Source of the DNA: Synchiropus splendidus
Lineage: Eukaryota > Chordata > Actinopteri > Syngnathiformes > Callionymidae
NCBI RefSeq assembly: GCF_027744825.2
Contig: NC_071334.1
Location: 6,009,937-6,073,936, forward strand
DNA length: 64,000 bases
Direction of reading: 5' to 3'
Within the stretch, counting starts at the first letter, position 1; each line of letters begins with the position of its first letter. Below, in pieces: positions 43,701 to 55,100 of this stretch. The position numbers and the translations under genes were made by a program. The notes under the pieces are model-generated. The model was not told the origin of the DNA and ran no database searches. It saw nothing but the letters and a program-made list of their open reading frames with translations.

Positions 43701-44390
43701 CACATGTCTGCCTTCACTCCGGAGGAACATCCTTCAGGTGTCACTGGTGAGGGAGAACTTCCTTCTCCGCCGGATTCAGATGATCTCTTTCCAGAAGCTC
43801 ATCTCCCAGTTCCCTCTGTGCTGGTCACCACATGCGAGCCCAGCCTGAGCCCGCTGCTCTGCCATCGGCCCGGAGAGAAGAAGAAGTCTGAGGAGAAGTC
43901 AGTGGACAGCGGCCAGCACTCGGACTCGGACAGCGAGTTCTCTCTGGACGGGGACATGCTGGCAGCATCCACCTCTGCTTTGAGAGGAAGCAGCGCAGGC
44001 TTGGATGCTCTGGACATCAGCGAGGACCTCAGCAGGAGCCTGGCGGAGGCGCGCCTCACATCCACTGATTCAAGCCTCCCAGCTCTGGCACCTTCAGCCA
44101 AGACGCGCTCGGCCTCCAGCGGAGACCTGCTCTCCAGCTTCACCAGCCACACCGAGGAGAGCAGAACTAGCAGAGGGGCGGACCAAGACCAAGTCATGGA
44201 GCTGGAGACGGTGCTGTTTGCCGAGATGGAGAAGACCAGCGAGCTGCTGCGGGTGTCTCGGCGCGTGGGCGAGGGAGAAGTGGCGCCTGAAGACATTCTG
44301 GCCAAGGCCATGGAGAAGCTGAGGAAGGCCGACCACGTCCTCAGGGAGGTGAAGAAGCTGACTCTGGTGAAGAACAGGAACAGCTGGTGA
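32969..44390 (+). CDS. plekho2: Pleckstrin homology domain-containing family O member 2
   Basis: PLEKHO2 is a PH-domain adaptor related to CKIP-1/PLEKHO1 that binds phosphoinositides and supports macrophage survival signalling in mammals. Exons: 32969-32977, 41151-41300, 41375-41497, 41802-41906, 41981-42079, 42796-43050, 43419-44390, giving 570 residues (human 490). The first coding exon is 9 nt (Met-Glu-Asp), followed by an 8.2-kb intron. The PH domain spans about residues 19-120, from KAGWIKKAVGRLLPSYKERY to the closing helix with W111 in EKEAWIKAL. The conserved RRPPTRIHMKE follows. The long last exon is Pro/Ser/Glu-rich and disordered, and ends in a coiled coil (ELETVLFAEMEKTSELLR; EKLRKADHVLREVKKL) as in PLEKHO proteins. 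The exon 5 donor is poor (GTTCCT) and a LINE fragment begins about 12 bp inside that intron. Confidence 0.94.
34675..34689 (+). promoter_or_regulatory. CTCF-core-like site outside a repeat
   Basis: CCACCAGAGGGCACC matches the vertebrate CTCF core pattern CCASYAGRKGGCR. It is not part of the foldback family. Binding is not shown by sequence alone. Confidence 0.4.
34822..35523. mobile_element. hAT-like element, 702 bp, with 8-bp target duplication
   Basis: Termini CAGGGGTTCTGAACC (left) and GGTTAAGAAACACTG (right) are inverted copies typical of hAT elements. The flanks GATAAGAC (34814-34821) and GATTAGAC (35524-35531) are an 8-bp duplication with one change. The interior shares long blocks with the shorter copy at 17874-18240. 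No transposase frame remains. Confidence 0.85.
35669..35866. repeat. Foldback element, copy 6
   Basis: Starts GTGATGGGTGGATGAGGC, has GGCCACTAGATGGCGCTG, and ends CTTC/CATGAAGCCTCATC with ATCAC. The segment carrying the right CTCF-like core is partly deleted (ATTTATCTGGTGGCC remains). The left core is intact. Confidence 0.82.
37268..38081. mobile_element. hAT-like element, 814 bp, with perfect 8-bp target duplication
   Basis: Left terminus CGGTGCTTTTCAACCGC and right terminus GAGTTTTAAAAACACTG are imperfect inverted copies. The flanks are identical: ACCTAGAT at 37260-37267 and 38082-38089. The subterminal phrase GTGCCGTGAGG is typical of Charlie-like hAT repeats. No intact transposase is visible. 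Confidence 0.8.
40673..40740. repeat. 68-bp perfect palindrome with (TA)24 core
   Basis: Arms ATTCAAACAC and GTGTTTGAAT flank 48 nt of alternating TA. The whole segment is its own reverse complement. It is likely to form a hairpin or cruciform and to be length-polymorphic. Confidence 0.9.
42092..42670 (-). mobile_element. RTE-like LINE fragment (antisense) in PLEKHO2 intron 5
   Basis: Reverse complement of the 3' part of the LINE copy at 56641-57620, sharing long blocks such as CTGAGCACATGTGCTGTCCC and CACTTTTGGACACTTTCCC. It starts at a CTT-rich tract (the element's tail) 12 bp after the PLEKHO2 exon 5 donor. It is 5'-truncated near 42670 and non-functional. Confidence 0.85.
43094..43305. 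repeat. Foldback element, copy 7
   Basis: Complete copy in PLEKHO2 intron 6, same orientation as copy 4. The left arm has GGCCACCAGATGGCGCTG, the right arm GCGCCATCTAGCGGCC, and the outer end reads CATCCACCCATCACTAG. Both CTCF-like cores are present, inverted. Confidence 0.88.
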
Positions 44391-46010
44391 ACCTCCAGTC
44401 AAGTTCACCTCCCGCCGTCGGGATATTTGTCACGGAGCTGAGCATCGTTCGTAGCGCTGAACTCTTTGTTAGTGTAGCTTTGTTTATATACTAACCTCCT
44501 TCTGAAACGCAACCTCATCCACCTGAGATGTTCCTTCTCAGACTGGTGAGAGAGACTACTGAACCTTAGACACCAGAACCTCACTGTAGAACTATCTTGA
44601 TCTTCTGATCTTCTGAGCAATGTCTGGTTTTCACCAGACATTGTCCACCTCACTCATGGAAGTTCTTCTCCCCTGGAGTCCCACCAATTGCAGGTGGTGG
44701 TCCAGACAGAGAAACGAAACGAAACGGCAGAGTCACACCTCCATAAATAGCTCCCTAAACATTTGATATTTGCCTTTGAAACCTTGACCTTTGACTGTTC
44801 AGCAGGTGCAGACGCTTCAATAGTGTTGACCTCCAAAATAATAGAACCAACCGTCATCCTGGGGTTCACACTCCTGATGTTGTTTGTCGGCTTGGAGCTT
44901 TTGAAGTGCGACAACAGAACCAGTGCAGGCGTACACTCTATTGGGGGATTTGTTCAGGAAGTGAAGGCAAGATGTAATGTCTGAGTCAAACCTGAGGCCC
45001 ACAGCAGCTTGTGTAGTCGATTTTAAGTGTAGCAAAAACTAGGTGCATGTTGATGTCATGACCTCAGAGATTTCTAGAAAACGGTGTCACTAATGTTGAT
45101 ATTATACCTGGAAACTTGTGATAAAGTCGGATAGAAGGAGAAAGAGAGTCTCCAGTGTCATGAAGGAGGAGAGTTTATATTATAAAACTCTCCACAGAGA
45201 TGCTGTTGGCTGAAACTAGCCTCCAGTTGTCAAAACGGTACGATGTTTAGACCCCAGTTTCCTGTTTTTTTTTGGCGACTCCTGTCGACTGGACCCGTAG
45301 TTCAGCCTGGGTTTGGGACTGTAGCACTGCTCAGACTCAGTTTGTTTTGGCCCCCAGCTGCGTGAATGGTCTGGGAGTTGTGGTTTCTGTCGGTCACATT
45401 GCTGCCTCTTCACCACGGCACATAGGAGCAGACGCATCTGTTGCCACAGACAGACGTTTCTGAGGCCAGAGCTGAAGTGGTGTGTGAAAAGGAAGAGTGA
45501 AAATGGAACCAGATAAGTGGTTAATAATGCAGTCAGCGTGTGTCAATGAGAAAGGCCAGCGTGGAGGAAGGTTAGTGGGAAGTGCAGAGGTATTTTCGCT
45601 CACTGTAGGTTCTGTTTTTTCGCCGACAACCTTCTTCTTTTGGAGGTCACAACAGGTGTGCGACCAACCGACCCACCTTCATGTGCCCACGAGAACCAGG
45701 AAGTGGAAGTTTCTTGCTGTCATTCTTCTATTTCTAGTCATTTTTCTCTGCCTCCGCATTCATTTGCATGAAACGCGGGGGAAAATAATTCATAATGTGC
45801 AATTGTTTGTTGTTGTCGAGCGTCGTTGTGCTTAAAGTTGTCCTGTGTGTACTGTATGCGTAGCGTTGCGAAGGCGACTGTACTAACAGATGGGTATTGA
45901 GCAATGAATATTAAAGGATTTATACGGAGTAGAAGCTGTAGTGCAGGAGACTGTTGGTTGAGGAGGCTGTAGAAGTGTTGAGCAATAAAAGGGATGTCAG
46001 GTTTCTGCTA
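44391..46010 (+). other. PLEKHO2 3'UTR and flank
   Basis: No further gene is seen. AATAAA at 45984-45989 (and a second near 46043) would end a 1.6-kb 3'UTR. Small open frames here are not supported. Confidence 0.5.
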
Positions 46011-46737
46011 CTTTCTTTCAATGTCTTTTTCTTAGTAAATGAAATAAAAAGTAACACATTTTATTGGCATTTGTAGCTGGAAGTCAAGCAGCTTTGAGGA
46101 GGCTTGAAACTGCGGTCCACAACATTCAGGACACGGGGTTCCCCTAGTGGCGTGATACCAAAAACAAACTCCGAGTAACGGAACCTGGATGTAAATGTCT
46201 ATGGCTCGATATGTCGCGTCATTCGTTTTTCTTTTTGTTTTCCTCGTTTTAATGGCTGCTGGTAATTCTTCGGCTTGAAAAGGTCAAAATAAATCCTAGT
46301 CAGGCAGCAAACTAGTTAGAGATTTTGAAAATAAATTTGGGAAGTTAAACTGAAACAAAAATGACTGTACTATTAATGAAGTTAGCATTCAATGAGCCAG
46401 GAAGAAACACACATTTTCTCACCCCAGGTGACTTGTTTTCACCACCAGATGCGGACCAGTTGAATCATACACTGATTCTATGACAGACTGAAGTAGCTGA
46501 ATATAAAAAATAAAATGAAATGAAACCATCAGGTGGTAAAGGAGCCCCACTGTTGCACTATAGTAAACAAGTTCCAGCCCTTCAGGGCGAAAAGTGATGC
46601 AAAAGTTCTTCATTTTTAAACTGTGGTCTACAACGATAAACGTTTTGAGGAAGGCCGACGACGTCAGGAAACTGTTGTTGCACTCTGGGAGTCCAGTTGA
46701 AGAGACTTGAAAATGACAAGTGCAGAGCCAGTGTGGT

Positions 46738-46743
46738 TTTATT
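46738..46743 (-). promoter_or_regulatory. Poly(A) signal of the ZNF414-like gene
   Basis: TTTATT on the + strand gives AATAAA on the minus strand, about 205 bases past the stop at 46948. Confidence 0.55.
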
Positions 46744-46947
46744 CCTCCACATGTTTACCCTTCTAGTTTCACCCAGAACAGCATTGAATATAAATAAAAA
46801 CAGAGCACGTCATGAAAAAGCAGTTCCATGATTCATCCTGGGAGTAGATGGTGGATTTCAACACGAGTCTCTACATGAAGTTTGTGATGATTTCTGCTGA
46901 CCTGTGAGTGTGACTGAAGGACGCACACATAGAAAAACACGTCACTA

Positions 46948-48302
46948 TCAGCTTTGGTTCTGCGTCCTCATGTGGGCGGAGGAGCTGGGGGGCAAGGAGA
47001 GGGCGCTCTCTGGAGCCTGGGTCAGCAGTGGAGGCCCAACTGGATCATCGACTTCAGGCAGAGGCGGAGGAGAAGGAGGAAGAAGAGAAGACAAGGTGTG
47101 AGGACGCTGACTCGCAGGGTCGGGAGTCAGCTCTGCGCTAAACTGCTGGGCCATGTCTGTGGTCGGGGGCAGAGCCACGAGAGGCTCCGGCTGAGGTCCG
47201 ACGGCGCCCGTCACGGGGCTCACAACGGGAGGCGCCGCCTCCGTCGTCGGGGCGGACGAGCTGCTGGCGCTCTGCTGGGCGGCCGCTGCCTCTGCTGCCT
47301 TGGCCTTGGAGCGGGACACTTTGGAGCAGGTGTGCAGGTGAGTCAGCAGACCCCTGTAGGAGCGCAGCTTGGTCCGACAGCTCTCGCACCTGGAACAGAG
47401 GATTCACGACTGGTGTGAGTCTGGTTTCTCTGAAGCACTGCTGTCACGACCAGTTGGTTTCAAATAGGGATGATCGACCGATATCAGCGTGATCGGCTTA
47501 ATGCTGGTCACTACCTGTCAGCGACCGATCACGTGCGCCGTCTCACATCACATTAAATGTTTTACAGTTCAGTCCTTCCGACAGAATAGTTGTAGAATAG
47601 TCATTTTCCCCTCGTTGAAAACGTGTCTGAATAAATACAATTTTATGGTTCTTTTTTTTCACCTCATGTACACACAAAGTCTCATCGTTTTGGTTAGAAA
47701 TTCATGGTCGACCCATGGGATCGGTCTCGGTGATCGGCAGCAAACCTCCTGACCCAAGGGACCGGCACTGCAGAACCACTGCGACTGTCACGCAGAAGGA
47801 CGCGGCAGCAGATGTCAGCACTGGTGTGAACTCACAGGAAGTAGATGTTGGGTTTGTGATGGTGCCGCGTGTGCAACATCAGGCTCTGCATGTCCGGGAA
47901 GGAACAGGAGCAGCCGACCGTGGAGCACTGGAGGACTTTCCCTGAGCACAGCACACGCGCCGTTAGAGAGGCTTCACGATGCAGTAGCTACCGCCTCGCT
48001 TTCACGCTGGCGCTCACCTGGGACAGACTGGGCTGGGATCTGGTGGTCCTTGATGTGGACCTCCAGAGCCGCCTGGTCGTTGTAGACCCTCCTGCAGCCA
48101 TAGATCGGACAGCAAAGCCGCAGATTCCCTGGAACTGAGAGACCGTTCAGAGCACTGACGCCAACAACAACAGCACGCAGATAGCGTTAGCCAAAGTGTT
48201 AGCATGCGTCTTCATACACGTCTTTCACATCATCGTAAAATGGATCATAGACAAACCGGGTGCCGCCTCTTGTGTCCGGATGACGGGACCTTCCGATGAC
48301 AT
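46948..48302 (-). CDS. znf414: Zinc finger protein 414-like
   Basis: A predicted nuclear nucleic-acid-binding protein with three zinc fingers. Exons, first to last: 48302-48257, 48134-48018, 47941-47836, 47389-46948, with joined phases giving 236 residues. Finger 1 is C24-x4-C29-x12-H42-x3-H46. Finger 2 is C60-x4-C65-x12-H78-x3-H82, followed by the linker HHHKPNIYFLC. Finger 3 is C91-x2-C94-x12-H107-x3-C111, a C2HC type (CESCRTKLRSYRGLLTHLHTC). That arrangement, and the KPN.YF.CE.C linker, match ZNF414 as I remember it. The C-terminal half is Ala/Pro/Ser-rich and disordered. The start was chosen because it alone gives a phase that joins exon 2; an upstream frame from 48465 hits a stop before any donor. 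It lies 0.9 kb downstream of MTCH2 on the same strand. Confidence 0.75.
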
Positions 48303-49173
48303 AATTGTGGATCAACTCCGACGCGACAGTGACAGACACACGACAACCACCGCGATGCGAAACACGCCGACCCGGAAATAGAGGAAACTCTTCTTCAAAG
48401 CAGGATCTGCTTGGAGAGAATCTGTCGCCATCTAGCGTCCAGCGCCAGGTTTCTGTTGAGTCCAACTGGGCCGCTCAGTCACTGTTTTCAAGAGATACAG
48501 ATGGGGGGGAATTACTAAATTACTAATACTAAAGAACGCATTGCAAATGAACTGTGAGAAAGAGTGTTTGGTTGAACCATCTCAACTGTTAACTTTGAAA
48601 GCAGTTCGGTATTGATCACGTGTTACAAGACCATAAGTCCAAATGTCACCAGTTAAATACACTGAACTTTACACCTACCATTTATACCCCCTTCAGCATT
48701 AGACCAGAGAAGGGACCCTTCTCTGACGTCCCGTCACACCAAGGCAGCTCAGTCAAATGTAAACAAGCCTTCAGTTTTCACTCTAGTCTAATATCACAGG
48801 AGACAAAAACAATGGCGGCACTCCAGAATAGAGAAAAGCGGTTTTAATGGGGTCGATCAGTGAGGTTGACACCAGTGCAGAGAGCTCAGTTCCCACTACA
48901 TGACTACGGTCAGTCACACGCACCAAGCCCCGACTACACACAACCATCATTTACACTGGGGCACAGCTGTTGGGAGGGCTGCCCCTGGTCCGTTCTATCG
49001 CAGGGGAAGGGTGAACGATCACGCCCTCTACAGGACTGGCAACTAATGACATCTCTTTTTCATTAATATCATGATTCAAGAACAAAAAAAAAAAGTAAAC
49101 AAGTGCATACAAATTTGAATTAAGTGCCAAATGTCCTGACTCACAACCAGGCAAAAGCAGTCAAGTGTTATCC
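48303..49173. other. Gap between ZNF414-like gene and MTCH2
   Basis: Holds the ZNF414-like promoter (CpG-richer near 48290-48380) and the MTCH2 3'UTR. ATTAAA on the minus strand at 48842-48847 is a possible MTCH2 poly(A) signal. No gene is seen. Confidence 0.45.
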
Positions 49174-52100
49174 TTAAAAAAATCTCTTCTCCTCCATCAG
49201 GTAGATCTTCCCGGCCGGAAGCTTGCGGAAAAATAGACTGTTGCCTCGGCTCATGTTGCCCTGCAGCACAGCAGAGGAGAGGCGGGTGAGTTCCTCTGGG
49301 CAGAGGCAGGAGCGCTCCTGAGCACTGGACTCACCTCTCGGCTTAGATGCCTCCAACAGTCGCCCCAGGTGGGATAGATGGCGGCGTATGGGGGGAGACC
49401 ACCGGCCAGTCTGAAAACAGAACAACGCCGTCACAGACGGAGGCTCAGAGAGAGAGAATGAGGCGTGTCACCCACCCGCAGTTGTTCACAGCCATCAGGT
49501 TCGACACCAGGACGAAGGGGTACGTGAGCATACTGGCGAAGAACTGAAAAGAGGAGCAGAGGGTTGAGCTGCATCTGCAGCCGAGCCGTGGGGCGGCAGC
49601 CATCAGGACTCACCCCTGTCACAGCCTGGGAGCAGTTCTTGATCTCTCCTGTGTGGCTCATCTGGACACAAGAGCAAGCAGTCAGTCAGTCACCAGGCTC
49701 CACACTGAGTCAATGAATAGTTTGCAATAGTTTGGGCTTAAAAATGGTCCTAAAATTGATATTGTGGGTTAAAAAGTGAAAAGCACTACACAATAAAAGT
49801 GTCAGTTTTCTCCATCATGCATTGCATTGCAGCTAGTGCCGTAAAGGATTAAGATGTTTAATGAGATTAACCAGGTTGCTGTGTATAAATTCAAGATTAA
49901 ATATTATGTTATCATGTTAAACAATTCCCGTAAACAAACATGAATCCACATTTAAACCAGCTAACTTGTAACCATTGTCAAGTGAGCACAGACGGTGTTT
50001 TTATTTATTTACGAAAAAGTTTCCCGAAACTGTGAATGTTCTCCAACACCGAACAACGAAGAAAAGAACTGCAAGCCAGGACTGTTCTAGGTTCCAGTGC
50101 TACTCTTATAAACCACACGGAAATTAAATTCCGGAGAACCGTGCTGAAAAGACTGAAATAATAGCACATGAATGAAATAAGTTTGAACTATGCCGCAGCG
50201 TGGACTTGAGCTCATGCTGTACTGCTGCATGGCGCTAGGGGGCGCCACCAGTAATGTCACCCAATGTAGGATTTCCAAGTCAGAAAATCACACTGTACAC
50301 AATCCAAGATGGTTTCTCTGAACGTAAACAGGAGGTAGAGGCTTTGAATCAGTTGCTATTTGTGGCGTGGATTTATCAGGAAGTTGCTTCCATCCGGACG
50401 ACAAAGACGCGAGACTAACTTCTGTGGACGTCACTCTCTTGTTCCCCGACTTCAACTTCACACGAGCAACAGCTCCAGGACATACCGAGTCATCAATGGC
50501 GTATGTGTTGACAACATGAGTCAGCAGGTTACAGATCCATAGAGCCAGGATGTCGCCGAGCAGACGAGGAATCAGACCACTGGGGAACAGAGGCGTCAGA
50601 AGGAAAGAAAAAAAAAAAAAAAAAAAAAGCCCAGAGACATGAAGGAGCGGGACTCACGCGAAGAAGCCCAGGACACCCTCTTCTCTGTACACAGTGACGA
50701 TGGAGCCAAAGACCCCGCTGACAACACCATGGTGGTTAGTGAGCGAGCGCTCTGCAGCATCGTCCACGCAGCACTTCAGACGTACCTGTACTTGGTTTCT
50801 CTCCCGATGAACTGGACCATGCAGCGCAGAGTGATCACTGCAAACAAGACACTTTCATGAGACAAACTGTGCTGGATCCTCCACAGATCTAAGGCCCGGG
50901 TCCAACCTGGACCCAGAGCTAAGGATTGACGATATGGACAGAAAAAGTTTTTCACAATATTATTATCATTTTCAGGATAAATCCATGTTCATTCTATTCC
51001 ATGTGTTGGACACTGCAGTCGCTCTTGAAACTGTTTTAGTGGAGTTTGTCTCCAACATCATTATTGGTTTATGTTTCAATATAATAGTGAACTAAGTGTA
51101 GAGATGAGAAATTCAGTGTTTCAGGTCTCTGGTAGAAGCCGCTGGTGTCTGACAGACTGCTCTGCCAGCTTTATTTAGGGGTTAAATGGAGCCGTCTGTC
51201 TGCTGTATCTCATGTCTCTGAACAGTTGACTTGAACTATGGAGCAGTCTGGACACATTTCCTAGATGCTACTGAAGAAACATTAGAAATCATGTGAAGAA
51301 ATGATCATGGAGTCAGATTCTATTCTCCAAATCATGATACGAACTGTCAGTCCTTTGTCTTGTGTGATGAAAAACCTTTTCACAATTCTCTCTCCTAAAA
51401 TGCTTGTTTTCCATGGCCTTATTGAAGATGTCACTCATACTTTGAGGCTTTAGAATTTGTTGATGGTCGCTAACTGATGGCGAGTCGTAGCATTAGCGCT
51501 GCCTGTGAGAGTGTGTCCACGATCAGTGAACCCTAATGGGGACGTGGAAGAGGACACCGCCGCCAATATCCAACTATTTTCACCTTGGCAGCGGGAGACC
51601 TGCATGTGTTGATGTGAACCAAGGCAGACGAGCGCGTCAGAGAACCTATGAGGACCACTCCATCTCATCAAATAAACAGGGATCCAGAGACTCAGAGTCG
51701 ACCAGTGTCATGGTCAAAGGTTCCCTGGAATAAAAATAAGTTTAAAACTACGATGGTGAACCAAAGTCCACCACACTCTCCACAACTGTCACACGCTGGT
51801 GTCGGCTGTCAAACGCCGCAGAGCTGGGGAGCACGGCGCGCCGTTGCCATGTTCACGTGCAGCGAGTGAGGCGCGTGTTTAGCAGATTTATCGTGAGACG
51901 CTGAATTGTCATCGTGGAGATTGTGTTTGGCGGGATATGATATGGTTTATAAGAAGTTATCGCCCATCACTAGCCAGAGCCAGAGCATTTAAAAAATGTA
52001 CAGGGGACCCAAAAAGGAATCCAATACTTCAGCTCAAAACACTGCATAACTTGAACATCAGGAGTGGTGCGTTCAGTGCCGTTACCGTGGAAGGGATGCG

Positions 52101-55100
52101 TGACGATGGTCGCACAGGAGCGGGCGATCATCTCCTTGGTTGTCTGGAGACAGTAGACATGGACTTTCAACTTTCTCTCCAAAGACTAGACAGGAGTGTC
52201 AGGGAGATCAGACACAGACCTCATTGACAACGTGCTGGAGGGAGCCCTCGGCCGCCTTCTGCTGCCCACACAGGATCTGCAACCGGCACCATACTCACGT
52301 CATCAAACGTTTGTATACAACCTCCACAACAATCCCCACCTCTTACCTTCATTGGATCGTGTTGCTGACATTTCTGAAAGATTCAAGAAGAAAATTGTCA
52401 CAAGAATCCGAAGCTGCTTGGCTTATCGGCCACTCGAAGGAGGCATAGAGCAATTGTTGGATTATTTGAGCGACGCACGAAGATAGTGTCACAGAGTGGG
52501 GGCAGAAATGAGCGAAATATAAATGGCTCTTACTTATACACCGCCTTCCATGATTATCCAGCAAAATAACAAGCTTTACACACAGTCAGGCACACGATCA
52601 CACACAGGCAGCAGCAGCACCGTGAGCCACCTGAACTGGGGCTCGCGATACCATACGTATCCTGATACAGGTGATGCCACATATTGCAATACTGTAAGTT
52701 CAGCAATATATTGTAATAAGAATAATCAGATAATGCAGTACAATACCATGTGCATGAAAACTAGTTTATTGTTGTGAAGTCAGTCGAGTTCCAGTTCAAC
52801 AGAGGAATGAGTCACTCCCTTCATCAACAAAGTAACTCCAGAGTGCCCAATGAAAATGTCAGTATTTAACACGTTGAAATGCAGCAGCACATCAAAGTAT
52901 CCATGCATTAAATATCGATATAAACTTAAAATATCAAGACAATATCACATATCGAAGTATTGCGATATTACAATACAAATATTGAGTCAAGTGTCATATT
53001 TGAGCGTATGGCTACGTTCTTACACCCCTAAAGTCACCCGGAGACAACTCGACTCAGAGTACCACCATCATTCCTGGCATTAAACAAAAGGCGATCGCCT
53101 CTCGTACCTGTGATATTTTGCTGTGAACGACGGTGCCAATGGTACCGGAGCAGAGCCTCGGGCCCAGACCTTTGAACAGACCCGCCTTGCCATCAATCTT
53201 GATGATGTGTTTTGCTGAGGGAACACAAACAATGACTACTTAAGTGATACAGTAAAGACAGCTGGACGTGAAAGCACATTTGAATTTGAGCAAAAGTAAT
53301 TTTGTTATTCACACGCACCAACGTTTCAGAGGCTCAGACCTGTTTTGAAATATTTAACATTTAGTTCAAGACAACCTGTGTCCAATACAAGGCCTGTGGG
53401 CCACTTCCGGACCGTCAAGTAAGTTTGCGTGGCCCACAAGACTTTGTTGAGCTGGCTTAAAATTAAATCTTTTTTTTTTTTATATTCAAAGGCACCAAAA
53501 ACTAGATCATTGACAATACATGTTGACATCACACAACCATGCTGTTTCCACAGGATTCAGTGGTGAAGGTAGACAATGTTTGCTTCTTGACAAGGTTAAA
53601 GACTAAATACAGGTGCAGCCAAGAACAACGAATGCCCTTCCAATAAGTACATATACAGCGAGTGGTAGGGAAAAAAAACAAGCTTTTTGATAATGGTTTA
53701 CAAAATAGTTAAACCAAAATACAGCATGTTAAGAATGAATATCATAAATGAGTTTCATTTTCTGAAATGACTGACTTTTTCAATGCAAATTTTTCAACAC
53801 GCACCTGAATTTATCCTTCAATCTGTGACATGTCTGTGTTTAACATTTCAGTCCCTACTGTGGTTTTAAGATAGACATGCAGCCAGCATAGCTGGACTGA
53901 ACTACAGTCAACTACAGCAAGATCACAGCTGATATATTCAGTCTGACAGGCTCTGTCTGTCTGTGAAGTGGAGATCTCACACAACTAAAACAACTTTAGT
54001 TTGTTCTGTCAAGTTTGGTTCTGGTACTAAAGAAAGACTGTTGCAGAGGCGTCATCACAACATGGGATTTCACATAGTATGAAAATGCATCCAATATGAG
54101 TAAAGAGTAGTGAAGACAGAAGCGTGAAGTTGCACTCACCATAGGCAAACAGACCCGGCAGCTGATACACTTGTCTGCCAAACAGGTTTCTTCCTCGAGT
54201 TGGTGGTAGGGGTTCATGTCCAACCTGTCAACAATGCCGATGGTGAGCATTAGCTCAGCAGCTGAGATTTGAACTATGAGTTAGCCAACGCTAACTGGCG
54301 GGGAGGATGTCAAAAGACTAGGACGGAAGTCGAAATGCTTGAGCTCAGTGTAAGAAACCTAAATGGGAGTTATTTAGTATTAACGCATCAAATCACAACA
54401 GAAAATGTCTTTAAATTTAGTGATTTTATTTACATTTTTTAGGTTGACAGTGAAGCAGCAAGTATGATTCAAAATGTCACAGTTTAGCATCGCATCGTTT
54501 GTAATTCATTCAATCTGCACTACAAAATAATAGATAAAAATTGACTTGACACAAAAAAAAGGCAGTTAATTTTTTTTTTTTTTTTTTAAGCAGAGTGTTG
54601 CCAAGTAACTCCAGAAGTGGAAATAATGACAGAGAGATCGAAGTGTTAACTTTCGGTTTCATGTACAATTTTGTAACCAAAATCTCACTCACAGGTCATT
54701 ATGGGATAGAATAGCTTCATGAAGTTGCCATGGAAAATTCCAAGCGCCATTCTAACAGTGCTTATCTGTCTTGAGGACATTCAGTACAGATACAGTGTTA
54801 AATACACAAATGAGTCAAACATTTTCCAACTATCCTGTTTAGCTTAAACGTCCCACAATATTTTCTACTTCTGTGTTGTCCTATTACAGTACTACCAATA
54901 ACCCCACCTAATATATCGCTCGAGTAAAAGGCCAATCCCTGTTTTATCTCCACAGACTGAACAAAGCGACCCATTGCACAGCAACAATCATGGTCACCTG
55001 CTAATGCTTGGTTTCACTTTATTATGCTCTTTACCCTCCTTGCTGTTTGCTTGCAACATAAAGGTCACACAAGGACAAACAGTGCTATCATGATTTGAAT

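Noticed and set aside
43799..44311. 170-codon minus-strand frame opposite PLEKHO2 exon 7
   Set aside because: Antisense shadow of a Ser/Glu-rich coding exon.
46954..47418. 154-codon + strand Arg/Gly-rich frame
   Set aside because: Antisense shadow of the ZNF414-like last exon.
48199..48465. Upstream minus-strand frame (88 codons) over the ZNF414-like start
   Set aside because: It uses a different frame and ends in a stop before joining any zinc-finger exon; the start at 48302 joins in phase.
50228..50246. Possible extra CTCF-like palindrome (GGCGCTAGGGGGCGCC)
   Set aside because: Fits the core loosely but lies outside the foldback family and has no supporting context; not strong enough to list as a site.
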